From the NCBI GenBank assembly GCA_036898135.1, contig CM072525.1, positions 53,280,299 through 53,344,298 on the forward strand: 64,000 nucleotides of DNA, in the 5' to 3' direction. A program made the translations under genes and the position numbers. This stretch comes from Oncomelania hupensis (taxonomy: Eukaryota > Mollusca > Gastropoda > Littorinimorpha > Pomatiopsidae). Positions 10,495 through 22,124 of the stretch are shown piece by piece. Position 1 is the first letter of the stretch. Each line of letters begins with the position of its first letter. Below the pieces are notes generated by a model. It saw only the letters and a program-made list of their open reading frames with translations, was not told the DNA's origin and ran no database searches.

Positions 10495-12717
10495 GTGGGT
10501 TCGGGCACTGATTAGAATAGACCCAACGTTTCCCGACGTGTCATAAGAGGCGACTAACAGGGGTGATGTCAGCACGGCATCACTGGGCGAAAGTCTTCTA
10601 CACAGAAATCACCGGCCAGGACGGAGGAACCTCATGTTACTACAGGTTTAACGACCACGTGCTCGGGGCCAAGGCGAGCCACACTGTATTCGTGGATATC
10701 GGCTGTGGCCAACAGCCTGGAGAGGACTGGGCCCTGCCAGGTCTTTCTTGCCCAAGACACACTACATGATGAATAAAACCATTTACTCCATGCCGGATCG
10801 GTCGTCGCCCGGGTCAACAAGGACCGCTCCTTCCATTGGAGACCAGGATGGAGGCGATAAGTGTGCTACTGATGGACAACTTAGCAAGATCCGCACCAGA
10901 AATAACATCGTCACAGGAACTTGGAATGTCAGGAACCCTAAATGCGAGGGAAAATTAGAAGAACTGGCCCACGAGATGGACCACTATCGATGGAACGCTT
11001 TCGGGATCAGCGAACTGCGCTGGAAAGGCATAGGTGAAACAACGACCGACAAAAGCCACAAGCTTTATTTCAGCGGTAGAGATGACAGGCACGAACACGG
11101 AGTTGGATTCTTGGTCCACAAGAACATTCTAGCCACTGTCATGGGTTGCCGCCCAGTCTCCAGTAGACTCATTGCCATCCGTCTGAGAGCAGCCCCTTTC
11201 AACATCACCATCATCCAGGCCTATGCCCCAACATCAGACTATGACGACAGCAAAGTGGAGGATTTCTATGAAAATCTACAGGCTGTCCTTGACCAAGTGC
11301 CGAAGAAGGACATAGTAATAGTGAAAGGCGACTGGAATGCCAAGATTGGCCAAAATGCGCACCACAACTGGGGATACACATGTGGACAACACTGCAACAA
11401 TAAGACAAATGAGAGGGATCTGAGACTGTTGGAGTTTGCCAGATACAACAATCTGATACTGGCAAACACGCTTGGTCTCCACAAAAATTCAGACAATGGA
11501 CATGGCACAGTCCCGGCGGGGAGCATCACAACCAGATCGACTACATCATGGTCAAGAAACGCTTCAGATCAAGCATCAACATTGGCAGGACACGCATTTT
11601 TCCAGGAGCAGACATCGGAAGTGACCACGATCTCGTGATGATGTCTTTCCGGCTTCACTTGAAGAGAGTAAACACAGCAAAGTGCACTAGACTGAAGTTC
11701 TACCTGCACAAACTGCAAGACCCTGAGGTGGCAGAAATATTTCAGGCCACAATTGGAGGGAAATTTGCACTTCTCATTTTGGGAGCTGGTGAAGTAGATG
11801 TCAACACCATGACCACCACCTTCACCTTTGCTGTGACAGATGCCGCCACTGCAATCCTTGGCAAGCACCGCCCAAAGAAGAAGCTGTGGATCACACCTGA
11901 ACCTTTGCACATGTGTGATAAACGAAGAGAGATGAAAAAGAAAAAGAACACCTCACAGGGAGCTGATGCCTACCGAAAAATCAACAATGAAATCCGAAAA
12001 GGCATGCGCACAGCAAAGGAGAACTGGATAGAAGATCAATGCCAGAAAATAGAGAACAGTCTGAACAAGAACAACAGCAAGAAGGCTTACCAGACTGTAA
12101 AGCGGCCCAAAGTCTCCACGATCCAAAGCAAGTCTGGCATATGCCTTACAGAAGAACAAGAAGCCTTGGACAGATGGACAGAGTACTGCTCTGACCTTTA
12201 CAACCACAAACCAAACGGAGACCCATCAGTTCTAGCATGTCCAGAGAACAGAGAAGAAGAAGAAATCCTCCCAATTCTCAGAGAAGTTGAGGAAGCAGTG
12301 CAACCGCTGAAGAAGGGGAAGTCAGCGGGAGTGGACAACATACCCGCGGAACTGCTTCAAGCAGGAGGAGAAGCGATGATCGACGCACTCACCATTATCT
12401 GTAACAAGATCTAGCAGAGTGAGGAGTGGCCTACACAATGGACTCAGTCGCTTGTCATCACTCTTCCCAAAAAAGGTAACCTTCAGGAATGTGAAAATTA
12501 CCGCACCATCAGCCTCATCAGCCATCGTAGCAAGGTCCTCCTGAAAATAATACTAAACAGGTTGAAACCCCAAGCTGAACAAATCATAGGTGAAGAGCAA
12601 GCAGGATTCAGGGCAGGGCGAAGTGCCACTGAACAGATTTTCACCTCATAATAATATGCGAGAAATACCTACAGCACCAACAACATCTATGTCATGTGTT
12701 CTTCGACTTCAAAATGG
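10495..12717 (+). mobile_element. RTE LINE, 5' portion, interrupted copy
   Basis: Intact 5' end. The endonuclease frame 10748-11638 has GTWNVR, GISELRWKG, GVGFLVHKN and KGDWNAKIG. Frame 11548-12414 covers the linker and start of the RT and ends in a point nonsense (a Trp codon in related copies is TAG at 12412). RT sequence continues out of frame to 12717, where a Mutator-like element with a 9-bp target duplication is inserted. Confidence 0.9.
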
Positions 12718-13025
12718 GGTTCCATGACATTTCAGCGCCAACATTTCAGCGCCAACATTTCAGCGCCGTACATTTTAGCGCCGTACATTTCAGCGCCGTA
12801 TATTTCAGCGCCGTACATTTCAGCGCCGTTCATTTCAGCGCCGTACATTTCAGCGCCGTACATTTCAGCGCCGTACATTAACATATTGAACTTTAATGAT
12901 AAAATCACATAAAACCCTGGTGCCTCGTGTCCATTTAAATCACTGACTTAGCCTATGCATCGCCATAGATGGATGGCGCTCTATCATCATCTTTAAATGG
13001 TCACCATCATCGTTTAGTGCCTCTC

Positions 13026-13292
13026 CTAAAACATGAATGCAAAAGCAATTCCCTCCATCGTGTTCATGAGAGAACGAGCCCCTGCATTGTACTGCAAGAT
13101 AATAGTTTTGACACGCCTTTGTAAGTCTTTGTACTTTCGACGCTTCGGGGCAGGTGCCTGACCTCCGATCAGACGCGTGACGTCAGCTTGAATCATAGTT
13201 TGCTCCTTTTTGAGGACCGCAATGAGCTTCCACAAATCCTTCCACACTGTTGTTGGATTTCGCTGCATCCGAAAGGACTCGGTCGTGCACAT
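13026..13292 (-). CDS. 88-codon open frame inside the Mutator-like element
   Basis: Encodes a basic protein with KKEQTMIQADVTRLIGGQ and RRKYKDLQRRVKTI stretches that looks protein-like rather than repetitive. No Asp/Glu catalytic signature or zinc finger is visible. It may be an accessory or truncated transposase exon, or chance. It lies between the two inverted terminal arrays, which is why it is tied to the element. Confidence 0.35.
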   Translation of the reverse strand: MCTTESFRMQRNPTTVWKDLWKLIAVLKKEQTMIQADVTRLIGGQAPAPKRRKYKDLQRRVKTIILQYNAGARSLMNTMEGIAFAFMF

Positions 13293-13476
13293 TCCACATT
13301 CCTATTTCGAAAAGTGGTGACTGACGAGGTCAGCCGATGTATGTGTCTTCAAAGTAATCAAATACTGGTTGGCCACGTGCGTCATAAAATGGCGATGTAG
13401 GGTCAAAGACAGTTTCAAAGGCATGCTCGATATCTCCAGGAGGCAGATATGCCAATCCCGGGAGCTTTCTCATCAA

Positions 13477-13483
<7 letters not shown>

Positions 13484-13553
<70 letters not shown>
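13484..13553. repeat. (CT)n microsatellite inside the Mutator-like element
   Basis: About 35 CT units immediately internal to the right terminal 15-bp array. Confidence 0.95.
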
Positions 13554-13556
<3 letters not shown>

Positions 13557-13699
13557 GTACGGCGCTGAAATGTACGGCGCTGAAATGTACGGCGCTGAAA
13601 TGAACGGCGCTGAAATGTACGGCGCTGAAATGTACGGCGCTGAAATGTTGGCGCTGAAGTGTTGGCGCTGAAATGTTGGCGCTTAAATGACGTGTCACC

Positions 13700-14801
13700 T
13701 CAAAATGGCGTATGACCGAGTCTGGCATGCAGCTCTATGGGCAACCATGAGAGTGTACAACATCAGCCCTAAAATTATTGAATTCATCAAAAGCCTGTAT
13801 GACAAGGCTACCAGTGCAGTCCTCCACAACAGCGCCATCGGAAACTGGTTCAGAACAACAATCGGTGTGCGTCAGGGATGCCTACTCTCTCCAACACTCT
13901 TCAACATCTTCCTAGAGCGAATCATGTCAGATGCCCTAGCAGACCATGAAGGCACAGTCAGCATAGGGGGTAGAGCAATCTCCAACCTTCGTTTTGCGGA
14001 TGACAATGATGGATTGGCTGGAGAGGAACACGAACTTGAACAGCTGGTACAGAGGCCTGACACCATGTCCAGAGCCTATGGAATGGAAATAGTGCAGAGA
14101 AGACCAAAATGATGACAAACAACACCAATGGCATCAACACGGACATCAAAGTCCAAGGCCAATCCCTCAACACAGTGCATAGCTTCAAATATTTAGGAGC
14201 CATTGTATCAGACAATGGGTCTCGACAGGAAGTCCTCTCCAGGATCGCACTTTGGCGAGGTTGAAGCCAATTTGGAAAGACAGGCCTATCAGTCTACATT
14301 CCAAGGTAAGGCTGCTGCGCTCCCTTGTCATCTCCATCTTGCTATATGCTTGCGAAAAAATTGACCCTCACAGCAGATCTCCAACGAAGAATACAAATCA
14401 TGGAGATGAGGTGCTACAGAAGACTTCTGGGCATTTCCTATACCCAGCACATCACCAACGACGAAGTCCGACAGACCATCACACAAGCCATTGGACAAGA
14501 CGAGGACCTGCTCACAGTGGTGAAGAAACGTAAGCTCGTACTCCGATGGTATGGCCACGTTACCAGATCATCAGGTCTTGCAAAGACCAGCCTGCAAGGC
14601 ACTGTGCAAGGAGATAGAAGAAGAGGGAGACCGAAAAAGAGGTGGGAGGACAACATTCGAGAATGGACTGGTTTGACACTGATCGAAACAATCAGGGTTG
14701 CTGAGGACAGGGAAAGATGGAGTACGCTGGTTATACGATCATCTGTGGTGCCCCTACGACCCCCGAGTTATGGGTTAGGATAGGATAGGATAGGATAGGA
14801 A
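13700..14801 (+). mobile_element. RTE LINE, 3' portion of the interrupted copy
   Basis: Continues the RT domain: FRTTIGVRQGCLLSPTLFN, the palm motif FADDNDGLAG and the C-terminal region, with two frameshifts (frames 13687-14112 and 14325-14783). Ends in five GGATA-type units. Confidence 0.9.
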
Positions 14802-15439
14802 GATTGGAGCAATCAATAAACTACTTGGAAATCAACTTTACGTCTATATCATCCACAGAAATAAGGGTACCTGTACATGGTATGGCAAGTCCGGAATCAC
14901 ACGTCATAATCCACAGCAAAGTCACAACACACACAGAAGGGAAAAGTCCACACACTACTTCCAGTATATGAATTTTGTGTGATAAGGTCTTCATCATCAC
15001 TGTCTTCATCATTTAGGACCTCTTGAAGCACTTCAAGTGCTGAATATCATCTAAAAACAGACCTCGTAGTACCCCCTCATCATCCACTGTCCGCCATTTT
15101 GTATCACGACTGAACACTGCGAAATACTGTAATTTCAAATATTGTGCAAAATTCAGTTTTTGCGATTTATAATGGTCAAAGGGAAGGAACTGTTGGTTGG
15201 AGATTTCTAGCTGCTCTGCCAACAGTTACTGCTGTTACCTCCCTTTATGGGTGACTACAGAATGCTGACGAATAACCCCCGAATGAGGTTCGGGATTGGG
15301 CACACAGGAAGCAGAAAATCATCCCGAATGAGGTTCGGGGGTGGGCAGTTAAGGGGTTAAATGTTAACAGTGTAGTCTGATTTTGATTAGTTTTGCATGG
15401 TCCTGATTCTGCTCTTGGCAGTTCGCTTGCTTCTTTAAA
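14802..15439. other. No gene seen; contains two copies of a short palindrome
   Basis: Unassigned intronic DNA. The palindromic motif cccgaatgaggttcggg occurs at about 15277 and 15322 in a context of aaccccttaac, suggesting a degraded small element. Short open frames have no recognisable features. Confidence 0.5.
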
Positions 15440-15650
15440 CATTGAATATCTATCTATTTATACAAGCAGACAAAGAACAACTTGTTCATATCTATCTATT
15501 TATACAAGCAGACAAAGAACAACTTGTTCCTATTTATCTATTTATACACATTGAATATCTATCTATTTATACACATTGAATATCTATCTATTTATACACA
15601 TTGAATATCTATCTTATTTATACAAGCAGACAAAGAACAACTTGTTCACC
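15440..15650. repeat. Short tandem units, tatctatctatttata family
   Basis: Alternating 41-bp units (caagcagacaaagaacaact) and 26-bp units (acattgaatatctatctatt), six or seven in all. Confidence 0.75.
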
Positions 15651-15663
15651 AATCGTCGGTTTT

Positions 15664-15945
15664 AAATACGACATAGACTGAACATTGTATTTTGAACAAC
15701 TGTACAACATGAACTGAATATTGTACTTTAAACAACTGCACAACATGGACTGAATATTGTACTTTAAACAACTGTACGACATGGACTGAATTTGAACAAA
15801 TGCACGACATGGACTGAATATTGTACTTTGAACAACTGTACGCCATGGACTGAATATTGTACTTTAAACAACTGTACGCCATTGACTGAATATTGTACTT
15901 TGAACAACTGCACGACATGAACTGAATATTGTACTTTGAACAACC
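15664..15945. repeat. 36-bp minisatellite, left block
   Basis: About eight units of gtactttgaacaactgtacg plus acatggactgaatatt, the same family as 20229-20750. The two blocks are separated by 4.3 kb of LINE-rich DNA. Confidence 0.85.
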
Positions 15946-16490
15946 CAATACAAGACTCGAAGTTTTTTGTTTTTTGCTACAAGCAAATAACATTAAAACA
16001 TTACAAGAAACAATAGGCAATACGACTTTCAACACAAAATGAACACAAGAACGGATCAAGGTTGCAATATCTTGCGCAGAAACACCCATAAACACGGACA
16101 TAACCTCAAGCACATACGCAGCGACACATAGATAAAGACACAGAAATACACACACACATACACAAACGCACACCAACTTACAAACACACACATACCCACA
16201 CACATATGTATTTACAAAACCATATACATGTGACGCGGTATAGACAATAAAACAACTCGTTAAAATTGGAAATAAAATTAAGTGTATGAACGCGAGTGCG
16301 CACACATCCATGCTGGTGTATTCACACAACATAAAATGATAACACCGACAAATATATTAAACATATAATATAATATCGCAGATCGAGAGCAGAGTCCAAA
16401 AATAAGTGACGCATATATACACCTCCCCCCCCCCCCACACTCACACACACACATGTATCTATTTAGGTCAACTCTGCGCACATCGGTCGC
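15946..16490. other. No gene seen; AC-rich unassigned DNA
   Basis: (CA)-rich stretches at 16140-16205 and a C run followed by (CA)n at 16425-16453 give Cys/Val-rich minus-strand open frames that are composition artefacts. Confidence 0.55.
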
Positions 16491-17086
16491 CTCTTGTATG
16501 CTAGAATACCCCCGTTGGGGTTTCAGTATAAATAGTATCCCCACTTTCTGGAAATGTAGTGCTTTAAATTCCCACTGTCGCTGTCTTTCTCATTTGCTCT
16601 TTCTCAGTCCTGCTCTTTTCTATCAATCTGCTATACTATCTTCTTCTTCGCTAGACCAGTCACCTACCTTTTTTCTTGAAAACTATTCCGGGACAAGACT
16701 CCTTGTTTGTGTATGAGGTCTGTTGGATCAGCTTGGGAATATTGGACGCTTTCTGCCAGGTGGTCACTAGAGCTTCCTATGATGTTATTATTTAGCAATG
16801 TAGGCATTTTATATGTATATGTTTTGTTGATAATTTATAATGATGTTTGTATTCTATTTTGTTTTTGTAAACGGGGGTTCGATAAATTAGAGTGCAGCCT
16901 CAACGTCCCCTGCGTGGGATGTCTTTATTGTAAAGTGACTGGCTGGTGGAGGGCATTCAGTTTTCCCACTAGGGTTGTTTCAGCAGATCTTTTATGCGGA
17001 TTGGGGGTTGTCCGGTCCTGATTTGGCTCGGAAGAGTCCGCTGGACCTAAAGCAACAATTATGTAATGTAATGTAATGTTGTATGC
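16491..17086 (+). mobile_element. Dispersed element with (TAATG)n tail
   Basis: About 590 bp from cccccgttggggtttcagta to tccgctggacctaaagcaac and a (TAATG)n tail. Relatives occur at 37465-38060 and 39505-40012, and tails or heads alone at 23600-23815, 34950-35000 and (43 bp, reverse) 25999-26042. The constant 3' end with a short-repeat tail and variable length point to a LINE-mobilised element. No coding capacity is evident. Confidence 0.7.
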
Positions 17087-17332
17087 CAGAAAAAGATAAC
17101 GAGCCAAATTACTGGTTATATCATCGTTTGTACATTTCAAGAGGTATGTAAAAGAGTACTCTCCTTGAATAAATTGAGCAATGTATTTGTTTCTAATAGT
17201 TGTATACTCAGGACAGTGCAATAAAAAAATGCTCCTCTGACTGTCTTGGAGCTCCGCAGGCGACATACGATGCATCAGCGGGCTTTCCGACATGCCATAT
17301 TTGAGCACTATAGTTAAGGTACAATATGCCAT
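17087..17332 (-). pseudogene. C-terminal end of a non-LTR retrotransposon protein
   Basis: Encodes HCPEYTTIRNKYIAQF and TNDDITSNLARYLFLAYN, the Cys/His-containing tail typical of LINE polymerases after the RT domain. The upstream part of the same protein continues at 18079-18300, beyond a 34-bp minisatellite. Confidence 0.75.
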
Positions 17333-18078
17333 ATTTGAGCACTATAGTTAAGGTACAATATGCCATATTTGAGCACTATAGTTAAGGTACAATATGCCAT
17401 ATTTGAGCACTATAGTTAAGGTACAATATGCCATATTTGAGCACTATAGTTAAGGTACAATATGCCATATTTGAGCACTATAGTTAAGGTAAAAATATGC
17501 CATATTTGAGCACTACAGTTAAGGTAAAAATATGCCATATTTGAGCACTATAGTTAAGGTACAATATGCCATATTTGAGCACTATAGTTAAGGTACAATA
17601 TGCCATATTTGAGCACTATAGTTAAGGTACAATATGCCATATTTGAGCACTATAGTTAAGGTACAATATGCCATATTTGAGCACTATAGTTAAGGTACAA
17701 TATGCCATATTTGAGCACTATAGTTAAGGTACAATATGCCATATTTGAGCACTATAGTTAAGGTACAATATGCCATATTTGAGCACTATAGTTATGGTAC
17801 AATATGCCATATTTGAGCACTATGGTTAAGGTACAATATGCCATATTTGAGCACTATAGTTATGGTACAATATGCCATATTTGAGCACTATAGTTAAGGT
17901 ACAATATGCCATATTTGAGCACTATAGTTATGGTACAATATGCCATATTTGAGCACTATGGTTAAGGTACAATATGCCATATTTGAGCACTATAGTTAAG
18001 GTACAATATGCCATATTTGAGCACTATAGTTAAGGTACAATATGCCATATTTGAGCACTATAGTTAAGGTACAATATG
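17306..18078. repeat. 34-bp minisatellite inside a LINE reading frame
   Basis: About 23 near-identical units of caatatgccatatttgagca plus ctatagttaaggta. LINE coding sequence lies on both sides: the 3' end at 17087-17332 and more of the C-terminal region at 18079-18300, both minus strand. The array therefore expanded from LINE coding DNA after insertion. Confidence 0.88.
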
Positions 18079-18303
18079 CCACGACGGAACTTGATTAACA
18101 CATCCCTGAAACATCTTTCTGGCACTGTGATAAAATAGCGCTCAATTTCGATGGAGGTCTTAAATTGACTGTACCGAGAATATCTTTCACTGTCATTAAG
18201 TGCTGACCACCACTCCTGGCAATAATTATCAACTAGTCTTTGCTTTAAGTCATGAATAAAACGAGACTCGTCTCTTACATGCTGGTTTATCCATTAAAAA
18301 AAA
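18079..18303 (-). pseudogene. LINE C-terminal segment between minisatellite and RTE insertion
   Basis: In one minus-strand frame it reads WINQHVRDESRFI, QRLVDNYCQEWW and FKTSIEIERYFI, then RDVLIKFRRG, typical of LINE protein C-terminal regions. The next upstream codons are at 19270 onward, on the other side of an inserted RTE copy flanked by a 10-bp duplication. Confidence 0.72.
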
Positions 18304-18311
18304 CATAAGGG

Positions 18312-19245
18312 AATCCTATCCTATCCTATCCTGTCCCATAACCCGAAGGTCGTAGGGGCACCACAGATGATCGCTTAACCAGCATACTCCATCTTTCTCT
18401 GTCCTCAGCAGCCCTCATGGCTTCGCTCAGTGTCAAACCAGTCCATTCTCGAATGTTGTCCTCCCACCTCTTTTTCGGTCTCCCCCTTCTTCTACCTCCT
18501 TGCACTGTGCCTTGCAGAATGGTCTTTGCAAGGCCTGATGATCTGGTGACGTGGCCATACCATCGGAGTTTCCGTTTCTTCACCACTGTGAGCAGGTCAT
18601 CGTGTTGTCCAATGGCTTGTGTGATGGTCTGTCGGACTTCAACGTTTGTGATGTGTTGGGTATAGGAAATGCACAGAAGTCTTCTGTAGCACCTCATCTC
18701 CATGCTTTGTATTCTTCGTTGGAGATCTGCTGTGAGGGTCCATGCTTCGCAAGCATATAGGAAGATGGAGATGACCAGAGAGCGCAACAGTCTTACTTTG
18801 GAATGTAGACTGATGGTTCTGTCTTTCCAAATGGGCTTCAACCTTGTCAGGGCAGCAGTTGTTTGTGCGATCCTGGAGAGGACTTCCTGTCGAGACCCAT
18901 TGTCTGACACAATGGCTCCTAAATATTTGAAGCTGTGCACTGTGTTGAGGGGTTGGCCTTGTACTTTGATGTCCGTGTTGATGCCATTGGTGTTGTTGGT
19001 CATCATTTTGGTCTTCTCCACACTTATTTCCATTCCATAAGCTCTGGAGGTGGTGTCAAGCCTCTGTACAAGCTGTTCAAGTTCTTGTTCCTCTCCAGCC
19101 AATCCATCAATATCATCTGCAAAACGAAGATTGGAGATTGCTCTGCCCCCTATTCTGACTGTGCCTTCGTGATCTGCAAGAGCGTCTGACATGATGCGCT
19201 CTAGGAAGATGTTGAAGAGTGTTGGAGAGAGTAGGCATCCTTGAC
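18312..19245 (-). mobile_element. 5'-truncated RTE LINE inserted in another LINE
   Basis: Carries the RT frame from RQGCLLSPTLFN through FADDIDGLAGEE to the YGTG end, nearly identical to the copy at 4140-7427 and with its C-terminal frame intact, so it is young. It is flanked by ATAAGGGAAT on both sides (left 18305-18315, right 19257-19268). The 5' junction carries an inverted duplication of atccttgacg. Confidence 0.9.
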
Positions 19246-19284
19246 GCGTCAAGGATGCGTCAAGGATAAGGGAATATAAGATCT

Positions 19285-20228
19285 TTAACTCTGGTTGCCC
19301 AGCACGACTTCCAATTTTGTCATTTTTAGCATCATTCTGTATGCTTGCTTTGGTAATCTTGTGTCAGGCATAGCAAGCAGTTTTAACCAGTATTTAATAC
19401 TTCTCAAGGTACTCTGTATGAATAATGGATGACGGCCTGATTCACCATAGACCATTCTATTTGGGGTCTTGATTGGGACATTCAAAAAACGTTTTATTGC
19501 CATGACATACAACCTCTCTAGGTTTTCAAACTTGAGCAGACCCCATACTTCTGAAGAATATAAGAGAATATGAGTTATCTGCGAATAAAAGATCTTACAA
19601 AATACATGGCTTGGCAAATCTTTCAGTGTTTTCAAAATTTTTAGATACTCCAAAGTTACTTTTCTGCCTTTTTGTACAAAATGATCAACACCACTGGCAA
19701 AACTCATTCTAATTGTGAACTTAAAACCCAAATAACCATAAATATTTACAACAACAAGCCGAACGCCATCCAAAAACCATCTTTTGCATTGCTTCAATAT
19801 ACCGCCATTTCTAAATACCATTATTTTAGTTTTATCTGTGTTAATAGTAAGTTTAAGATTAGAATAGGCATTAAAAAGACAATTAAGCTGATTTTGAAGC
19901 CCAAGAGCGGAGTGTGATATGAGGGCTATGTCGTCAGCAAACATTAGTAAGAACAACTCAATCAAACCTGGCATGAGCTGTACCTTATGCTTACCATTCT
20001 CTTTTACGTTTTCTGCGACAACATTAATGAACAGGGAAAACAAAGAAGGACGTAAAACACATCCCTGTCTCACGCCGACTGGGAACTCGAAAATGTCTGT
20101 AACACTGTTTCCCACTCGGACACAAAATAAAACTGACTTATAAATAGATTTCAATGCGTCAAATATCTATCCAAAGACGCCGACATCACATATCCTGGCA
20201 AAAAGAGAAATTCTGTTTAAAGGATGTT
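19285..20228 (-). pseudogene. Reverse transcriptase domain of a second LINE family
   Basis: Frame 19285-20154 encodes VGVRQGCVLRPSLFSLFIN, then MFADDIALISH (catalytic FADD) and thumb motifs (INTDKTKIMVF, ILLYSSEVWG). The sequence is clearly different from the RTE copies. It resembles the Jockey/CR1/L2 group; the exact clade is not determined. It is 5'-truncated where the 36-bp minisatellite begins, and its C-terminus continues in the pieces at 18079 and 17087. Confidence 0.85.
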
Positions 20229-20750
20229 ACTTTGAACAACTGTACGACATGGACTAAATATATTGTACTTTAAACAACTGTACGACATGGACTGAATATT
20301 GTACTTTGAATAACTGTACGACCTGGACTGAATATTGTACTTTGAACAACTGTACGACATGGACTGAATATTGTACTTTGAACAACTGTATGACATGGAA
20401 TGAATATTGTACTTTGAACAACTGTACGCCCATGGACTGAATGTTGTACTTTAAACAACTGTACGACATGGACTAGTGTACTTTGAACAACTGTCCGCCC
20501 ATGGACTGAATATTGTACTTTGAACAACTGTACGCCCATGGACTGAATATTGTACTTTGAACAACTGTACAACATGGACTGAATATTGTACTTTGAACAA
20601 CTGTACGACATGGACTGAATATTGTACTTTGAACAACTGTACAACATGGACTGAATATTGTACTTTGAACAACTGTATGCCCATGGACTGATTATTGTAC
20701 TTTGAACAACTGTACAACATGGACGGAATATTGTAATTTGAACAACTGCA
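20229..20750. repeat. 36-bp minisatellite, right block
   Basis: About 14 units of the 36-bp family seen at 15664-15945. It begins about 70 nt after the donor of the exon at 20820. Because 36 is a multiple of three, all minus-strand frames stay open across it; these are not genes. Confidence 0.88.
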
Positions 20751-20819
20751 CGGGTTGTACAACTGTGTGTGGAAACAATGTAGTAAGCAACAGAAAGTGT
20801 AGACAAGACGCAGACTCAC

Positions 20820-20912
20820 GGCACTGCCGCGTGCGGGTGTCACACTGAAATCCACTGGCACAGACACGTGCTGTACCGTCCGGCATCTGACAGGCCCCAA
20901 ACAACGCCACTT
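20820..20912 (-). CDS. Module exon 9 of the window (4-Cys type)
   Basis: A 93-nt exon, phase 1 at both ends: acceptor TTTTTGTGTTCAG|AA, donor TGCC|GTGAGT. It encodes VALFGAC, a nine-residue first loop, then CASGFQC and CDTRTRQC, spacing C-x9-C-x5-C-x6-C. The exon is wedged between a 26-bp array upstream (about 21000-21430) and a 36-bp array downstream (20229-20750). The following intron is the longest in the window, 12.6 kb, swollen by LINEs and a Mutator-like element. Confidence 0.77.
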
Positions 20913-20999
20913 CTGAACACAAAAACATCACCAACAATTAGATCATAATATTATATGGATTTCTCAATAGTTCCACAACAATCATGATGAGCTATAACG

Positions 21000-21432
21000 T
21001 CACACCATCAGTGTCATCCATAACGTGACAATATTAATGTCATATATAAGTCATACTGTCAGTGTCATCTATAACTTCACACTGTCAGTGTCATCTATAA
21101 AGCCACACCCTCAGTGTCGTCTATAACGTCACACCATCAGTGTCAGCTATAATGTCACACCATCAGTGTCAACAATAATGTCACATCATCAGTGTCATCT
21201 ATAACGTCACACCATCAGTGTCATCTATAATGTCACACCATCAGTGTCAGCAATAATGTCACATCATCAGTGTCATCTATAACGTCACACCATCAGTGTC
21301 ATCTATAATGTCACACCATCAGTGTCAGCAATAATGTCACATCATCAGTGTCATCTATAACGTCACACCATCAGTGTCATCTATAACGCCACACCATTAG
21401 TGTCGTCTAAAACGTCACACTATCAGTTTCAC
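21000..21432. repeat. 26-bp minisatellite upstream of exon 20820-20912
   Basis: About 16 units of gtcacaccatcagtgtcatc plus tataac, with a higher-order pattern of three units repeated near 21180-21360. Confidence 0.85.
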
Positions 21433-21912
21433 CAATAACGTGTCACACAAAAGTTTTGTCATACATCTTTAAATACTTTGATTTAGTGGGGAATCTGAAC
21501 CATCCAAAAGTCTGTCGGTATATCTGTCTGTTGTATATATAATTCATAAAATCCATTGAAAACATTGTTTAACATTTATTTCTTAAATGTAGCCTAGTGG
21601 TTTATTTCACTGTAGACTTTCGGCCACAGACTACTATGAGAACACGGCCCAACCTGAATTGTTATTTTAATGTTCCCTGGTAAAGGACATACACATTGTT
21701 GCCTTGCAATGCAGGAAGCGTGTTGAGAGCACACTTAATTGTCCACTACACTCTCTGGCAGGGAATTGCCACATTATTAGCATGAAGATAGTTTAGAGTG
21801 CAGCCCAGCAGTTATTTTAATGTAACAATACACGTTGTTTTAATATGCAAGGTGTGTGGGAATTCATTACAATGGTTTGCCGGCTTTCTTTACTTTCCTT
21901 CAGCACACAAGC
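21433..21912. other. No gene seen; unassigned intron
   Basis: Moderately AT-rich DNA without recognisable coding or repeat structure apart from cagcagttattttaatgt, present twice in variant form near 21660 and 21805. Confidence 0.5.
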
Positions 21913-22022
<110 letters not shown>

Positions 22023-22030
22023 GTACTTAC

Positions 22031-22108
22031 TACACACGTCGCCGTCACACGTGGCATCGTCAGTACACTGCTGCTTTGGTCCACCACAGCTACGACCCAC
22101 CGCTACAT
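22031..22108 (-). CDS. Module exon 8 of the window (4-Cys type)
   Basis: A 78-nt exon, phase 1 at both ends: acceptor TTTTTTGATTGCAG|AT with a good pyrimidine tract, donor TGTA|GTAAGT. It encodes VAVGRSC then CGGPKQQC, CTDDATC and CDGDVC, spacing C-x6-C-x5-C-x4-C. A pure (CT)n run of about 100 nt on the sense strand starts only 10 nt after the donor. A 41-bp tandem array lies just upstream. The intron to the next module is the shortest, 1.1 kb. Confidence 0.78.
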
Positions 22109-22124
22109 CTGCAATCAAAAAACT

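Larger units (their letters stand above)
12718..13699. mobile_element. Mutator-like DNA transposon, 982 bp, with subterminal 15-bp repeats
   Basis: Inserted in the RTE RT domain with a 9-bp target duplication TCAAAATGG (12709-12717 and 13700-13708). Ends are inverted: left GGTTCCATGACATTTCAGCG, right complement GGTGACACGTCATTTAAGCG. Each terminal region is a tandem array of a 15-bp motif (ttcagcgccgtacat), about ten units left and nine right, in opposite orientation. The 9-bp duplication and GG ends fit the Mutator superfamily (inference). No transposase motif was recognised. Confidence 0.8.

Noticed and set aside
17306..18078. CRISPR-like array of 34-bp repeats
   Set aside because: Units are contiguous with no unique spacers and derive from LINE coding sequence; the genome is eukaryotic.
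20270..20900. Cys-containing repeat protein on the minus strand (178 and 149 codons)
   Set aside because: Generated by the 36-bp tandem array; only the segment at 20820-20912 has splice sites and the module pattern.
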